From assembly GCA_937142855.1 (NCBI GenBank), contig CAKZQZ010000055.1, forward strand, positions 22,446 through 86,445: DNA of 64,000 nucleotides. Reading direction: 5' to 3'. Shown here piece by piece: positions 30,100 through 39,096 of the stretch (its first letter is position 1; the number at the start of each line of letters is the position of its first letter). This DNA comes from an uncultured Alphaproteobacteria bacterium (lineage in GTDB: Bacteria > Pseudomonadota > Alphaproteobacteria > Puniceispirillales > Marisalimonadaceae). Under the pieces are notes generated by a model, which saw only the letters and a list, made by a program, of their open reading frames with translations, was not told the origin of the DNA and did no database searches. Made by a program: the position numbers and the translations under genes.

Positions 30100-30157
30100 T
30101 ACAACATATAGTACAATAAATAGATATTTTAAATACTTTATACTATATATTGTTGTA
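30100..30157. repeat. Imperfect inverted repeat in the ybjN-ubiK gap
   Basis: TACAACATATAGTA (30100-30113) can pair with TACTATATATTGTTGTA (30141-30157) apart from a three-base bulge, leaving a 27-base loop. It fills the gap between two minus-strand genes and could be a processing site or operator; it has no U-tract typical of a terminator. Confidence 0.3.
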
Positions 30158-30170
30158 CTTAAACTAATAC

Positions 30171-30419
30171 TTACTTACTAGTTTTTGTTTTTTTTCTTTC
30201 TAATTTTGCTTTTAAAAGATTGAATTCAGCATTTAATTTTTCATGCCTATCAAGCAAGGCTTCAAAATCTTCTCTACTTACAATACCTTGAGTATTTATA
30301 AATTTCTCAAACCTACTTTTTATTATATTATCAATCTCATTTTTTAGATCTGAGAACGTCGATAAAGCACCATTAATAATAGACGCCGTATCTTTTAAAA
30401 AAAAATTGTTTCTTTTCAT
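30171..30419 (-). CDS. ubiK: UbiK (BMFP/YqiC) family accessory factor
   Basis: The 82-residue protein shows the BMFP signature: a first amphipathic helix, IIKSRFEKFINTQGIVSREDFEAL (VSREDFEAL is the family core), then a coiled coil LLDRHEKLNAEFNLLKAKLE and a basic tail. UbiK-type proteins help ubiquinone biosynthesis in gammaproteobacteria; in alphaproteobacteria the gene is usually found beside lgt, ybjN and proC as seen here. Divergent from lgt with a 100-base gap. Confidence 0.85.
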   Translation of the reverse strand: MKRNNFFLKDTASIINGALSTFSDLKNEIDNIIKSRFEKFINTQGIVSREDFEALLDRHEKLNAEFNLLKAKLERKKTKTSK

Positions 30420-30519
30420 TTATATTCCTCTAATGGATTTCGACTTATATTAAGGTATAATTAATAGTAAAATATGTATATCTTAAATTATTTAAATAAA
30501 TTAAACAATATAGTAACCA

Positions 30520-31311
30520 ATGCTCGAATTTCCAAATATTAATCCGGTAGCTGTAGACCTAGGCATAATTAAAATACGATGGTATGCATTATCATATATT
30601 GTCGGCATCCTTCTAAGTTGGTTTTTAATTTTAAAAATAATAAAGATAAAAAAAATTGATCTTAATTCCAAAGAAATAAGTGACTTAGTTAGCAATTGTA
30701 TGATTGGAATAATAATTGGTGGTCGGTTAGGGTATGTGTTTTTCTATAATCCAGAGTATTATTCTAATAATTTATTAGAAATTTTTAAAATTTGGAACGG
30801 TGGTATGTCTTTCCATGGTGGGTTTATTGGAGTAATTTTTGCCGTTATTTACTCAAGTAAATTATTTAAAATACCTATTCTTACTTTTGCAGACTTAATT
30901 GCTATAGTTGCTCCTGTAGGTTTGTTTTTTGGTCGTTTAGCGAATTTCATCAATGGAGAACTTTTTGGAAGAACAACAAATCACTCCTTTGGTATTATTT
31001 TTCCAAATGGTGGTGATCTACCAAGACACCCTAGTCAACTTTATGAAGCTTTTTTCGAAGGAATAGTCCTATTTATTATTTTATGGGTCATGATGTATAT
31101 ATTTGACCTCTTAAAAAAACCAGGAATAATATCAAGTTTATTTATATTGTTATATGGTTTATTTCGTTTTTTTATAGAATTTTTTAGAGAACCTGATCAA
31201 CATATTGGACTATTGTATTTTGAGTTTTCAATGGGACAGATTTTATCTCTTCCTATGATTTTAATAGGTTTGTATTTTTCAATTATTTTCTACAATAAAG
31301 GTAAATATTAA
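30520..31311 (+). CDS. lgt: Prolipoprotein diacylglyceryl transferase
   Basis: The 263-residue polytopic membrane enzyme carries Lgt landmarks: GGRLGYVFFYNPEYY (66-80), MSFHGGFIGVIFAV with the essential His, the signature GRLANFINGELFGR (about 138-151), HPSQLYEAFFEG and FRFFIEFFREPDQHIG. It transfers diacylglycerol from phosphatidylglycerol to the lipobox cysteine of prolipoproteins. A perfect TATAAT at 30452-30457 lies upstream but without a good -35 box. pgeF follows 35 bases downstream. Confidence 0.96.
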   Translation: MLEFPNINPVAVDLGIIKIRWYALSYIVGILLSWFLILKIIKIKKIDLNSKEISDLVSNCMIGIIIGGRLGYVFFYNPEYYSNNLLEIFKIWNGGMSFHGGFIGVIFAVIYSSKLFKIPILTFADLIAIVAPVGLFFGRLANFINGELFGRTTNHSFGIIFPNGGDLPRHPSQLYEAFFEGIVLFIILWVMMYIFDLLKKPGIISSLFILLYGLFRFFIEFFREPDQHIGLLYFEFSMGQILSLPMILIGLYFSIIFYNKGKY

Positions 31312-31346
31312 AAATTGAGATTTGTTATGTTTATTAAAGATTTTTT

Positions 31347-32132
31347 ATGGCTATAGATAGACTATTACACAAGCTTTTAGACCAAGATTGTCTCAAATAC
31401 GGTTTTTTTACAAGAAATGGGGGGGTATCTGAGAGCCCTTTTAACTCACTAAATTGTAGTTTAAGAGTTAATGATAAATTAAATAATGTCCAAGAAAATT
31501 TGAGATTAATTAGCGAAGAGCTTAAATTAGATAAAATAATTAAATTAAACCAGATACACTCATCAGATGTCCATACTGTTATCCACCCAGACGATTATAG
31601 TAAATTGATACATGCAGATGGATTAGTAACTAATTTAAAAGGAATTGGCTTGTCAATACTAGGAGCAGATTGTGCTCCTATTTTATTTTATGACAAAGTG
31701 TCTAAAACTATCGGAGCTTGTCATGCGGGCTGGCGAGGAGCAATAAATAATATTGTTGAAGCTACAATTTTATCTATGGAAAATATTGGAGCTAACAGAA
31801 AAAATATTATAAGTATTATTGGTCCTACAATACAAAGAAATTCATACATAGTAAAAGATGATGTTGCAAAAATTGTAAAGAAAACTCCTTTTTACCAGAT
31901 CAATAATTCTGTTTTATTTTCGATTTCAAAAAATGAATATTTCTTTGATCTCCCTTTGCTCTTAAAAGAAAGTCTTAAACATGCAAAGGTAGAAGAAATT
32001 GGTGATATAAACATTGATACATACCAATCTTCTCATTTATTCTTTAGTCACAGGAGAACTTTTCATGAAAGGCTATCTTCACCACCTTCAACGGGACGAC
32101 AAATTTCAGTTATAGGAATGCTAAAAGAGTAG
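31347..32132 (+). CDS. pgeF: PgeF/YfiH family protein (laccase-domain purine nucleoside phosphorylase/editing factor)
   Basis: The 261-residue protein has the metal-binding His/Cys set of the family: LNQIHSSDVH, GADCAPILFYD and CHAGWRGAINNIVE, ending in TGRQISVIGM. Members remove misincorporated L-serine from peptidoglycan precursors and have purine nucleoside phosphorylase activity; older databases call them multicopper polyphenol oxidases. It sits between lgt and prs in the same direction. Confidence 0.92.
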   Translation: MAIDRLLHKLLDQDCLKYGFFTRNGGVSESPFNSLNCSLRVNDKLNNVQENLRLISEELKLDKIIKLNQIHSSDVHTVIHPDDYSKLIHADGLVTNLKGIGLSILGADCAPILFYDKVSKTIGACHAGWRGAINNIVEATILSMENIGANRKNIISIIGPTIQRNSYIVKDDVAKIVKKTPFYQINNSVLFSISKNEYFFDLPLLLKESLKHAKVEEIGDINIDTYQSSHLFFSHRRTFHERLSSPPSTGRQISVIGMLKE

Positions 32133-32136
32133 TCAA

Positions 32137-32202
32137 ATGCCTCATCTAATTATTTTTTTTATAGTTATAATTTTAGGAATGTTTATTTTAATTTTTATTT
32201 AA
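32137..32202 (+). CDS. Possible 21-residue hydrophobic small protein
   Basis: An ATG 4 bases after the pgeF stop opens a short frame encoding MPHLIIFFIVIILGMFILIF plus a final Ile, a single membrane-spanning helix. There is no clear Shine-Dalgarno and short hydrophobic frames are frequent in AT-rich DNA, so it may well be chance. Confidence 0.25.
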   Translation: MPHLIIFFIVIILGMFILIFI

Positions 32203-32285
32203 AATAAGATTATTTTTTCAAATTTATCTTGCTAAAAGTTAAACAAGACTGCTATTAAATATTTTTAAATCTTAGGGTAAAAATT

Positions 32286-33218
32286 ATGAAAATACTCGCA
32301 TGCAATTCTAATGTTGATCTTGCAAAAAGTATTTCTAAAAACCTAAATTCACAACTCATTAAAGCTGAAGTTAAAAGATTTTCTGATATGGAAGTTTTTG
32401 TTGAAGTTCAGGAAAATGTTAGAGGCGAGGATATGTTTGTTATTCAGTCAACATCTTATCCTGCCAATGATAATCTTATGGAACTTCTAGTTTCCTTAGA
32501 TGCTCTAAGAAGAGCTAGTGCCAGAAGAATTACAGCTGTGATTCCTTATTATGGATATGCTAGACAAGACAGAAAATCAGGACCCAGAACCCCTATATCC
32601 GCAAAGTTAGTGGCTAACTTAATAACCAAAGCTGGTGCTGACAGAATCCTAACAATGGATCTCCATGCAGGCCAGATACAAGGTTTTTTTGATATACCCA
32701 CAGATAACTTATTTGCTGCTCCAGTTTTTGTTAAAGATATTGAAGAAAAATATGAAGGGAAACCATTAGTGATTGTTTCTCCAGATGTAGGTGGAGTTGT
32801 TAGAGCAAGAGCAATAGCAAGACGAATTAATGCAAACTTAGCAATAATAGATAAAAGGAGAGAAAAAGCGGGATCTTCTGAAGTTATGAATATTATAGGA
32901 GATGTTAAAAATCATCATTGTATAATTGTAGACGATATAATAGATTCAGGTGGTACTATTTGTAATGCAGCACAAGCATTAATAGATGTTGGTGCTTTAA
33001 GCGTCGATTCCTATGTAACACATGGCGTATTATCGGGTTCAGCCGTAACTAATATTAGCAACTCCCCTTTGAACTCTCTAGTAACAACAGATTCTATAAA
33101 AGCAACTGAAGCTGTAAAAATGACAAGTAATATTAGGCAAATTTCAATTGCACCAATTATAGGTGAAGCCATACGTCGTGTTCATATGGAACAATCTGTT
33201 TCAAGTCTTTTTGAATAA
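32286..33218 (+). CDS. prs: Ribose-phosphate pyrophosphokinase
   Basis: A full-length 310-residue PRPP synthase: ATP-binding [18 protein letters not shown] (about 78-95), [13 protein letters not shown] metal-binding region and the PRPP loop [15 protein letters not shown] (about 217-231). It makes PRPP from ribose 5-phosphate and ATP for nucleotides, histidine and tryptophan. Upstream, TTGCTA and TATTAA spaced by 18 bases (32229-32258) are a weak promoter candidate. Confidence 0.97.
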   Translation: MKILACNSNVDLAKSISKNLNSQLIKAEVKRFSDMEVFVEVQENVRGEDMFVIQSTSYPANDNLMELLVSLDALRRASARRITAVIPYYGYARQDRKSGPRTPISAKLVANLITKAGADRILTMDLHAGQIQGFFDIPTDNLFAAPVFVKDIEEKYEGKPLVIVSPDVGGVVRARAIARRINANLAIIDKRREKAGSSEVMNIIGDVKNHHCIIVDDIIDSGGTICNAAQALIDVGALSVDSYVTHGVLSGSAVTNISNSPLNSLVTTDSIKATEAVKMTSNIRQISIAPIIGEAIRRVHMEQSVSSLFE

Positions 33219-33273
33219 ATTTTATATTATTTTCTTTATATTTTTTAATTATGAGGTTATGTATTCTTTATTC

Positions 33274-33295
33274 TTTTGCACCCCTGGAGGCAAAG
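33274..33295 (+). promoter_or_regulatory. GC-rich hairpin in the rplY leader
   Basis: In a very AT-rich leader, TTTTGC (33274-33279) can pair with GCAAAG (33290-33295) around the loop ACCCCTGGAG, which contains its own GGAG. It precedes the real Shine-Dalgarno of rplY (AAGGAG, 33304-33309) by 8 bases. Autogenous control of the ribosomal protein is a possibility, not shown. Confidence 0.3.
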
Positions 33296-33317
33296 ATTAT
33301 TACAAGGAGAATATTTA

Positions 33318-33959
33318 ATGGAAACTATTGAATTTAAAGCAGAAGCTCGTAGTCAGGTTGGTAAGGGGTCTGCCAGAGCTGCTAGACGTGCAGGTTTAGT
33401 ACCTGCAGTGATTTATGGGAACAAACAACCTGCAGTACCTATTACTATCAATGCAAACAAATGGCGGCAATTAATGAACAAGCCAGGCATTTTTAGTCAA
33501 CTTATGAATATTGAAGTTAACAGTGAAAAATATTTTGTATTACCACGTGATATTCAACAACACCCTGTTTCAGAAGAGGCAGAACACGTAGATTTTTTAA
33601 GGGTTACTAATAATGCTACTGTTGCAGTTGGTATTAACGTTGAATTTATTAACGAGGATAAGTGTACAGGATTAAAACTAGGTGGCGTACTGAACGTGGT
33701 TAGAGCACAAGTGGAACTAAATTGCCCTGCAATTTCAATACCTGAAAAACTTACCGTTGATTTAGAAGGTCTAAATGTAGGTCATACTATTCATATTAGT
33801 GCAATAAAGCTTCCTGAAGGATGTACACCAACAATCACAGATAGAGACTTCACAGTAGCTACTATCGCTGCTCCTAGAGGTGGATTAGGTGACAGCGAAG
33901 AGGAAGATTCAACTGAAGAAGAAACAGAAGATAAAGAAGAAAATAAGAGTGATAGTTAG
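33318..33959 (+). CDS. rplY: 50S ribosomal protein L25/general stress protein Ctc
   Basis: The 213-residue protein is the long (CTC) form: an N-terminal 5S rRNA-binding L25 domain (EAEAR-like KAEARSQVGKGSARAARRAG, VPAVIYG) followed by the TL5/CTC C-terminal beta domain (VGINVEFINEDKCTGLKLGG) and an acidic tail of Glu/Asp. I chose the ATG at 33318, with AAGGAG 8 bases upstream, over an open TTG 14 codons earlier. pth follows after a strong hairpin, the usual rplY-pth-ychF order. Confidence 0.95.
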   Translation: METIEFKAEARSQVGKGSARAARRAGLVPAVIYGNKQPAVPITINANKWRQLMNKPGIFSQLMNIEVNSEKYFVLPRDIQQHPVSEEAEHVDFLRVTNNATVAVGINVEFINEDKCTGLKLGGVLNVVRAQVELNCPAISIPEKLTVDLEGLNVGHTIHISAIKLPEGCTPTITDRDFTVATIAAPRGGLGDSEEEDSTEEETEDKEENKSDS

Positions 33960-33972
33960 TAATAACTATCAC
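33949..33972 (+). terminator. Perfect 10-bp hairpin with GTAA tetraloop between rplY and pth
   Basis: GTGATAGTTA (33949-33958) and TAACTATCAC (33963-33972) are exact complements closed by GTAA, a GNRA-type tetraloop. The rplY stop codon TAG lies in the left arm and loop. The following bases are AAAAAAATATTTT, so it lacks an immediate U-tract; it may be a weak terminator, an RNA-processing site or an element that lowers pth expression relative to rplY. Confidence 0.5.
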
Positions 33973-33995
33973 AAAAAAATATTTTAGCTTTCAAA

Positions 33996-34565
33996 ATGTT
34001 TCTAATTGTTGGCCTTGGTAATCCAGGAAAATCTTATATAAATAATAGACATAATGTAGGGTATAAAGTTATTGATACACTAAGTGACTTATATCATTCG
34101 TCAGTGTTTTCAAAAAAATTTAAATCTGAGTTTTTAAAATTAGAAGTTAATAAAAATATAATATTTTTGCAAAAACCTACAACTTATATGAATAACTCTG
34201 GTCTTGCCGTAAAGGAAATTAAAGATTTTTATAATATACCGCTTAGTAAAATATATGTAATTCATGATGAAATTGACCTTGACCAAGGAAGAATAAAAGT
34301 AAAGGTTGGTGGAGGACATAATGGTCATAATGGTTTGAAGAGTATAGATCAATTTATTGGTAAAGATTATAATAGAATAAGAGTTGGAATATCCAGACCT
34401 TCAAAACTTTACGAAAATAAAATTGAAGAGAATATTTCTGGATGGGTTTTATCAGATTTCACCTCTAACGATAAAATTAGTTGGCTTAATGCAACATTAA
34501 AAAAATTAAGTAATGAAATTAATCTATTAATAACAAATGAAACAGAAAAATTGAATTTTAACTAA
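33996..34565 (+). CDS. pth: Peptidyl-tRNA hydrolase
   Basis: The 189-residue protein has the Pth signature: VGLGNPGKSYINNRHNVG with catalytic His19 (6-22), LQKPTTYMNNSG, and HDEIDLDQGRIKVK with the conserved Asp, followed by GGHNGHNGLKSI. It releases tRNA from prematurely dropped peptidyl-tRNA. Located between rplY and ychF, 10 bases before the latter. Confidence 0.96.
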   Translation: MFLIVGLGNPGKSYINNRHNVGYKVIDTLSDLYHSSVFSKKFKSEFLKLEVNKNIIFLQKPTTYMNNSGLAVKEIKDFYNIPLSKIYVIHDEIDLDQGRIKVKVGGGHNGHNGLKSIDQFIGKDYNRIRVGISRPSKLYENKIEENISGWVLSDFTSNDKISWLNATLKKLSNEINLLITNETEKLNFN

Positions 34566-34575
34566 GGAAATTCTT

Positions 34576-35673
34576 ATGGGATTTAAATGTGGAATAGTTG
34601 GTTTACCAAATGTAGGTAAATCTACATTGTTCAATGCTCTAACAGAAACAGCAACAGCAGAAGCTGCAAATTATCCATTTTGTACAATTGAGCCTAATAC
34701 CGGCATTGTAGCTGTACCAGACAAAAGATTAAAAAAATTATCTGAGTTAGCTAATTCTCAAAAAGTAATTCCTGCACAAATGCAATTTGTAGATATTGCA
34801 GGTCTAGTTAGCGGTGCTAGTAAAGGAGAAGGTTTAGGAAATAAATTTCTATCACATATTCGTGAAGTTGATGCTATTATTCATGTTCTAAGATGTTTTG
34901 AAGATACTGAAATAACTCATGTAGAAAATACTATTGATCCTTTAAGAGACTCAGAAATAATTGAAACAGAGCTTATGTTAGCCGACTTAGATAGCTTAGA
35001 CAAACAAATACAAAATCTTTCTAAAAAAGCCAAATCGAATGACCCAGATGCCAAAAAAGATTTGGCATTAATGCAAAATTTACATGTTTTATTATCAGAT
35101 GGTAAACCTATTAGATCAGCTGACTTTGATAAAGATAAGTTAAAAAAAATTAAAACATTTAACCTCTTAACATCAAAACCAGTTTTATATGTATGTAATG
35201 TTAGTGAAGAAGACGCTGTCTTAGGTAATAAATTTAGCAAAATAATTTTTGATAAAGCAATTCAAGAAAATTGTGTAAGCGTAATTATTTCAGGGGCTAT
35301 TGAATCTGAAATTGCATTATTAAATGATGAAGAAAAAAATGAATTTCTTGCAGATCTTAACCTCAAGGAATCCGGTTTAAATAGACTAATAAGAAAAGGT
35401 TTTGATTTACTTGGTTTACTAACATTTTTTACAATTGGACCAAAAGAAGCAAGAGCATGGACATTGAAAAAAGATTCAACTGCTCCTGAAGCAGCAGGTG
35501 CCATACATACAGATTTTCAAAAAGGTTTCATCAGAGCTGAGACCATTTCTTATGATGACTATTTAAATTATAAGAGTGAGCAAGCAGTCAAGGATTCTGG
35601 TAGAATGAGAGTTGAAGGTTCTGACTATATAGTACAAGATGGAGATATTTTTCATTTTAGATTCAATGTTTAG
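34576..35673 (+). CDS. ychF: Redox-regulated ATPase YchF
   Basis: A 365-residue OBG-family P-loop protein: G1 [14 protein letters not shown] (8-21), [18 protein letters not shown] (G3 region), an inserted coiled coil, and a C-terminal TGS domain with [15 protein letters not shown] and [12 protein letters not shown]. YchF (OLA1) hydrolyses ATP rather than GTP and is tied to ribosomes and oxidative stress. Coupled with pth as in most proteobacteria. Confidence 0.96.
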   Translation: MGFKCGIVGLPNVGKSTLFNALTETATAEAANYPFCTIEPNTGIVAVPDKRLKKLSELANSQKVIPAQMQFVDIAGLVSGASKGEGLGNKFLSHIREVDAIIHVLRCFEDTEITHVENTIDPLRDSEIIETELMLADLDSLDKQIQNLSKKAKSNDPDAKKDLALMQNLHVLLSDGKPIRSADFDKDKLKKIKTFNLLTSKPVLYVCNVSEEDAVLGNKFSKIIFDKAIQENCVSVIISGAIESEIALLNDEEKNEFLADLNLKESGLNRLIRKGFDLLGLLTFFTIGPKEARAWTLKKDSTAPEAAGAIHTDFQKGFIRAETISYDDYLNYKSEQAVKDSGRMRVEGSDYIVQDGDIFHFRFNV

Positions 35674-35684
35674 ATGGAGGCAAA

Positions 35685-36350
35685 ATGAGTGAATTTTTAG
35701 AACTTAAATCGATAGATGACCATAAATTTTCTGCTTATCTTTCCCAACCAATAGATAAACCAATAGGTGGCCTTGTAATTTTACAAGAAATTTTTGGCGT
35801 TAATACTCATATACAAGAAATAACTAATTTTTTTTCTGATAAAGGTTATTTAACTGTTGCTCCATCCTTATTTGATAGAAGTGAACGAAATGTCGCTCTT
35901 GGTTATGATGAAGATAGTATTAGCAAGGGCAGAAATTTAAAGAGTTTATGTGATAAGAATGCGCTTAAAGATATAGATGCAGCAATTTCTCTAGTTTCTT
36001 CTGCTGGCAAGGTAGGTGTTATAGGTTATTGTTGGGGAGGATCACTGTCATGGCGTATTGCTTGTAAAAACACTAATTTATCAGCAGCTGTTTGTTACTA
36101 TGGGGGTGATATACCTAATCTAAAAGAACTGAAACCTAAATGTAATGTAATGACTCATTTTGGAGAGTTAGATCAAGGAATACCTATAGCTAATGTTAGA
36201 ATTTTTAAAGAAGCAAACCCAGAAGTTCTTACATATACTTACCCTGCCGACCATGGATTTAATTGTAATCACAGAAGACAATATAATGAGGTAAGCTCGA
36301 AAGTTGCACTAGATAGAACGCTTAAGTTTTTGAAAAAAAATCTCTCTTAA
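35685..36350 (+). CDS. Dienelactone hydrolase family protein
   Basis: The 221-residue alpha/beta hydrolase has the dienelactone hydrolase triad: nucleophile Cys116 in VIGYCWGGS, Asp in LDQGIP and His in ADHGFNC, with Glu35 in LQEIFGVN as in carboxymethylenebutenolidase. Family members open dienelactones in chlorocatechol-type ring degradation, but many have other ester substrates; no aromatic pathway gene is beside it. The ATG has GGAGG 6 bases upstream. It abuts the convergent cytochrome c1 gene. Confidence 0.88.
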   Translation: MSEFLELKSIDDHKFSAYLSQPIDKPIGGLVILQEIFGVNTHIQEITNFFSDKGYLTVAPSLFDRSERNVALGYDEDSISKGRNLKSLCDKNALKDIDAAISLVSSAGKVGVIGYCWGGSLSWRIACKNTNLSAAVCYYGGDIPNLKELKPKCNVMTHFGELDQGIPIANVRIFKEANPEVLTYTYPADHGFNCNHRRQYNEVSSKVALDRTLKFLKKNLS

Positions 36351-37142
36351 TTATTTATTTTTTATTGGGGCCCATATTTGTTTCATTGCGAAATATGATA
36401 ACAAAGTAAGCAGTAATAAAAATAAAATAACAGAAATGCCTAGTCTTTTCCTATCTTCCATTTCTGGTTCAGATGCCCAAGCAAGAAAGGCTGTAACATC
36501 TTTTGCCATTTGTTCAGGAGTTGCTTTAGTACCATCAGCATATTCAACTCCATCATCGTAAAGAGGTTGAGGCATTCCAATTAAATTTCCAGAATAATAT
36601 TTATTATAATACATTCCATCTGGAACTTTTTTTTCTGCAGGTGCATCCACATATCCAGTCAAGAGTGCATGTAAATAATTCGCACCATCAGGTCGTGCCT
36701 TTACAATCAAGGATAAATCTGGAGGATAAGCACCTCCATTAGCTGCTCTTGCTGCCTTGTCATTTGGGTAAGGTGATACAAATCTATCACTAGGTCTAGC
36801 TGGTCTCTCAACAATCTCACCCTCATCATTAATGGTGTTAACGTTATTCTCTGATGCAAAAGCTTTTATTTCATCATCATTGTATCCAATTGCTTTTAGA
36901 TTTCTGTAAGCCAACAACCTTAACCCATGACATCCTGAACATACTTCTTTATATACTTGAAGGCCTCTTTGTTGCGATGCACGATCAAAAGTGCCAGTTA
37001 TACCCGAAAAAGACCATTTTTGTTTTGGATAATCTATTTTTTCACCAGCCGAAAACGCAACAAAAGGAGTTAATAAAAAAACTATCAATAAAAATAATTT
37101 ATAACTTATACTAGGAAATGATTTTAAGAATCGAATTAACAT
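36351..37142 (-). CDS. petC: Cytochrome c1 of the bc1 complex
   Basis: The 263-residue protein has a signal peptide (about 14-32), one c-type haem site C68SGCH (68-72), RPSDRFVSPYPNDKAAR, a PQPLYDDGVEY segment with the nearby IGMP Met as likely axial ligand, and a C-terminal membrane anchor before a basic tail. It passes electrons from the Rieske protein to a soluble or membrane cytochrome c. It is the third gene of petABC and starts directly after the petB stop. Confidence 0.95.
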   Translation of the reverse strand: MLIRFLKSFPSISYKLFLLIVFLLTPFVAFSAGEKIDYPKQKWSFSGITGTFDRASQQRGLQVYKEVCSGCHGLRLLAYRNLKAIGYNDDEIKAFASENNVNTINDEGEIVERPARPSDRFVSPYPNDKAARAANGGAYPPDLSLIVKARPDGANYLHALLTGYVDAPAEKKVPDGMYYNKYYSGNLIGMPQPLYDDGVEYADGTKATPEQMAKDVTAFLAWASEPEMEDRKRLGISVILFLLLLTLLSYFAMKQIWAPIKNK

Positions 37143-38393
37143 CTATTTCTTCTCCCTAGCCGCAAATGCTGAGGCTGTCGACCCTCCACTTAAAACAGGT
37201 TCTGATATAGAAATTGGTAAAGGTTTAGTTTTTTCAATGTAAGGAAGTAAAGGAAACAAAACTAAGAAATGGAAAAAATAATATGCCGTGGCTATTCTAG
37301 ATAGCGTTACATAAATACCCTCTGCAGGCATAGCTCCTAAATAACCTAATAAAATACAATCTAGTAAAAGTATCCAGAAGAATATTTTAAATATTGGCCT
37401 GAATTGTGATGACCTTACTGGTGATCTATCTAGCCATGGCAAAACAAATAAAACGGCAATTGCACCAAACATAAAAAGCACTCCGCCAAGCTTATCAGGA
37501 ATTGCTCTTAAAATAGCGTAAAAAGGTAGAAAATACCACTCAGGTACAATATGAGCAGGAGTAACCATTGGGTTAGCTTCAATATAGTTATCTGGATGCC
37601 CCATGAAATTAGGAAAGAAAAATACAGCTGCTGCAAAAAGTGATAAAAATACACTTAATCCAAACAAATCTTTAATCGTATAATAAGGGCTAAATGGAAT
37701 GGTATCTTGAGTTCCTTTTACATCAATTCCAATTGGATTGTTTGAACCAAATCGATGTAGCGCGACCAAGTGAAGAATTACAACACCAACTATTACAAAA
37801 GGTAAAACAAAATGAAGCGAAAAAAATCTATTTAAAGTTGAGTTATCAACAGAAAATCCTCCCCATAACCATGTGACTATGCTTTCGCCAACAACCGGGA
37901 TAGCTGAAAACAAGTTAGTAATAACAGTCGCACCCCAAAAACTCATTTGACCCCATGGTAAAACGTATCCCATAAAAGCAGTTGCCATCATTAGTAGTAA
38001 TATTAAAACCCCTAATATCCACAGCAATTCTCGTGGTGCTTTATATGATCCATAATACAATCCTCTAAAAATATGTATGTAAACAACAATAAAGAAAAAG
38101 CTTGCTCCATTCATATGAATATATCTTATGAGCCAACCATGGTTAACGTCCCTCATAATTCTTTCTACAGAATCGAATGCATAATCTACATGAGCTGTAT
38201 AATTCATAGACAAAACAATTCCAGTTACAATCATAGTTACTAAAGCAAAACCAGCTAAAGAACCGAAGTTCCAAAAATAGTTTAAGTTTTTGGGTGTTGG
38301 GTAATGATTTAACTCATGATCCATAAATGAGAAAACAGGTAATCGGTGATCAATCCATTTTACTACTGGGTTTTTAAATTTAGACTTTGACAA
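37143..38393 (-). CDS. petB: Cytochrome b of the bc1 complex
   Basis: The 416-residue polytopic protein carries the two haem-b histidine pairs on helices B and D (e.g. [20 protein letters not shown], and [22 protein letters not shown] split across the D helix), the Qo-site loop [17 protein letters not shown] and the PEWYFLP motif (PEW is the Qo-site signature). It is the quinol-oxidising, proton-translocating core of complex III. Located 21 bases after petA. Confidence 0.97.
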   Translation of the reverse strand: MSKSKFKNPVVKWIDHRLPVFSFMDHELNHYPTPKNLNYFWNFGSLAGFALVTMIVTGIVLSMNYTAHVDYAFDSVERIMRDVNHGWLIRYIHMNGASFFFIVVYIHIFRGLYYGSYKAPRELLWILGVLILLLMMATAFMGYVLPWGQMSFWGATVITNLFSAIPVVGESIVTWLWGGFSVDNSTLNRFFSLHFVLPFVIVGVVILHLVALHRFGSNNPIGIDVKGTQDTIPFSPYYTIKDLFGLSVFLSLFAAAVFFFPNFMGHPDNYIEANPMVTPAHIVPEWYFLPFYAILRAIPDKLGGVLFMFGAIAVLFVLPWLDRSPVRSSQFRPIFKIFFWILLLDCILLGYLGAMPAEGIYVTLSRIATAYYFFHFLVLFPLLPYIEKTKPLPISISEPVLSGGSTASAFAAREKK

Positions 38394-38414
38394 CTATAAC
38401 TCCTAAAATAAAAT

Positions 38415-38960
38415 TTAACCGATTTTGATAATATTATCTGACAAGAACTCATATGAAGGAACCTCTAGGTTAGTTGGTGCCGGTCCTTTTCTAATTCTGC
38501 CAGAATGATCATAGTGAGATCCATGACAAGGACAGAACCATCCACCATACTGTCCTTTTACATCACCAGACTTTTGACCAAGTGGCACACAGCCCAGGTG
38601 AGTGCAAACGCCAACTAAAACAATAAATTTTTCGTTAGCAACCCTTTCTTCATCAGTTTCAGGATGTCTCATATCATCTAAAGAAACTTCTTTAGCTAGC
38701 TTGATTTCCTCAGGCGTTCTGTGACGTACAAATACAGGCTTACCTCTCCAGGTTACTGTTATAGATTGACCTTCTTCAAGCGAGGATAAATCTACCTCTG
38801 TTGACGCTAACGCTAAAGTATCAGCTGCTGGATTCATTTGATCAATCAAGGGCCAAGCAACTGAAGCCGCACCAATACCTGCCATAGCATAGGTTGATAC
38901 AATCAAAAAATCTCTTTTGCCCTCATTTTTACTACTTTGTGAATTTGATTTTGTAGACAT
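38415..38960 (-). CDS. petA: Ubiquinol-cytochrome c reductase Rieske iron-sulfur subunit
   Basis: The 181-residue protein has an N-terminal membrane anchor with a [16 protein letters not shown] start (a Tat-like signal with Lys-Arg instead of Arg-Arg) and a Rieske domain in which Cys119/His121 (CTHLGC) and Cys143/His146 (CPCHG) bind the 2Fe-2S cluster, with Cys124 and Cys145 for the stabilising disulfide. First gene of petABC, behind a clear promoter. SD AGGAA is 6 bases before the ATG. Confidence 0.97.
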   Translation of the reverse strand: MSTKSNSQSSKNEGKRDFLIVSTYAMAGIGAASVAWPLIDQMNPAADTLALASTEVDLSSLEEGQSITVTWRGKPVFVRHRTPEEIKLAKEVSLDDMRHPETDEERVANEKFIVLVGVCTHLGCVPLGQKSGDVKGQYGGWFCPCHGSHYDHSGRIRKGPAPTNLEVPSYEFLSDNIIKIG

Positions 38961-38972
38961 GAATATTCCTGT

Positions 38973-39000
38973 AGAATGTTATAATTTATATAAACATTCT
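38973..39000. repeat. Inverted repeat over the petABC promoter (possible operator)
   Basis: AGAATGTT (38973-38980) and AACATTCT (38993-39000) are exact 8-base complements separated by 12 bases. The arms flank and overlap the -10 and -35 boxes, which is where a repressor or activator site would be expected. The regulator is not known. Confidence 0.4.
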
Positions 39001-39005
39001 TTCAA
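38978..39005 (-). promoter_or_regulatory. Promoter of the petABC operon
   Basis: On the minus strand TTGAAA (39005-39000), 16 bases, then TATAAC (38983-38978); each box is five of six to consensus. The predicted start is about 10 bases upstream of the petA ATG, leaving just the Shine-Dalgarno. The inverted repeat AGAATGTT-N12-AACATTCT (38973-39000) spans the space between the two boxes and the -10 itself. Confidence 0.55.
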
Positions 39006-39096
39006 AAAAATTCTAGTCTTTTTCTACTATAAATATATTTTTTTAAAAATTATATGAATGACTAAATAGTTTTAATTTTTATAATATTTATTATTA

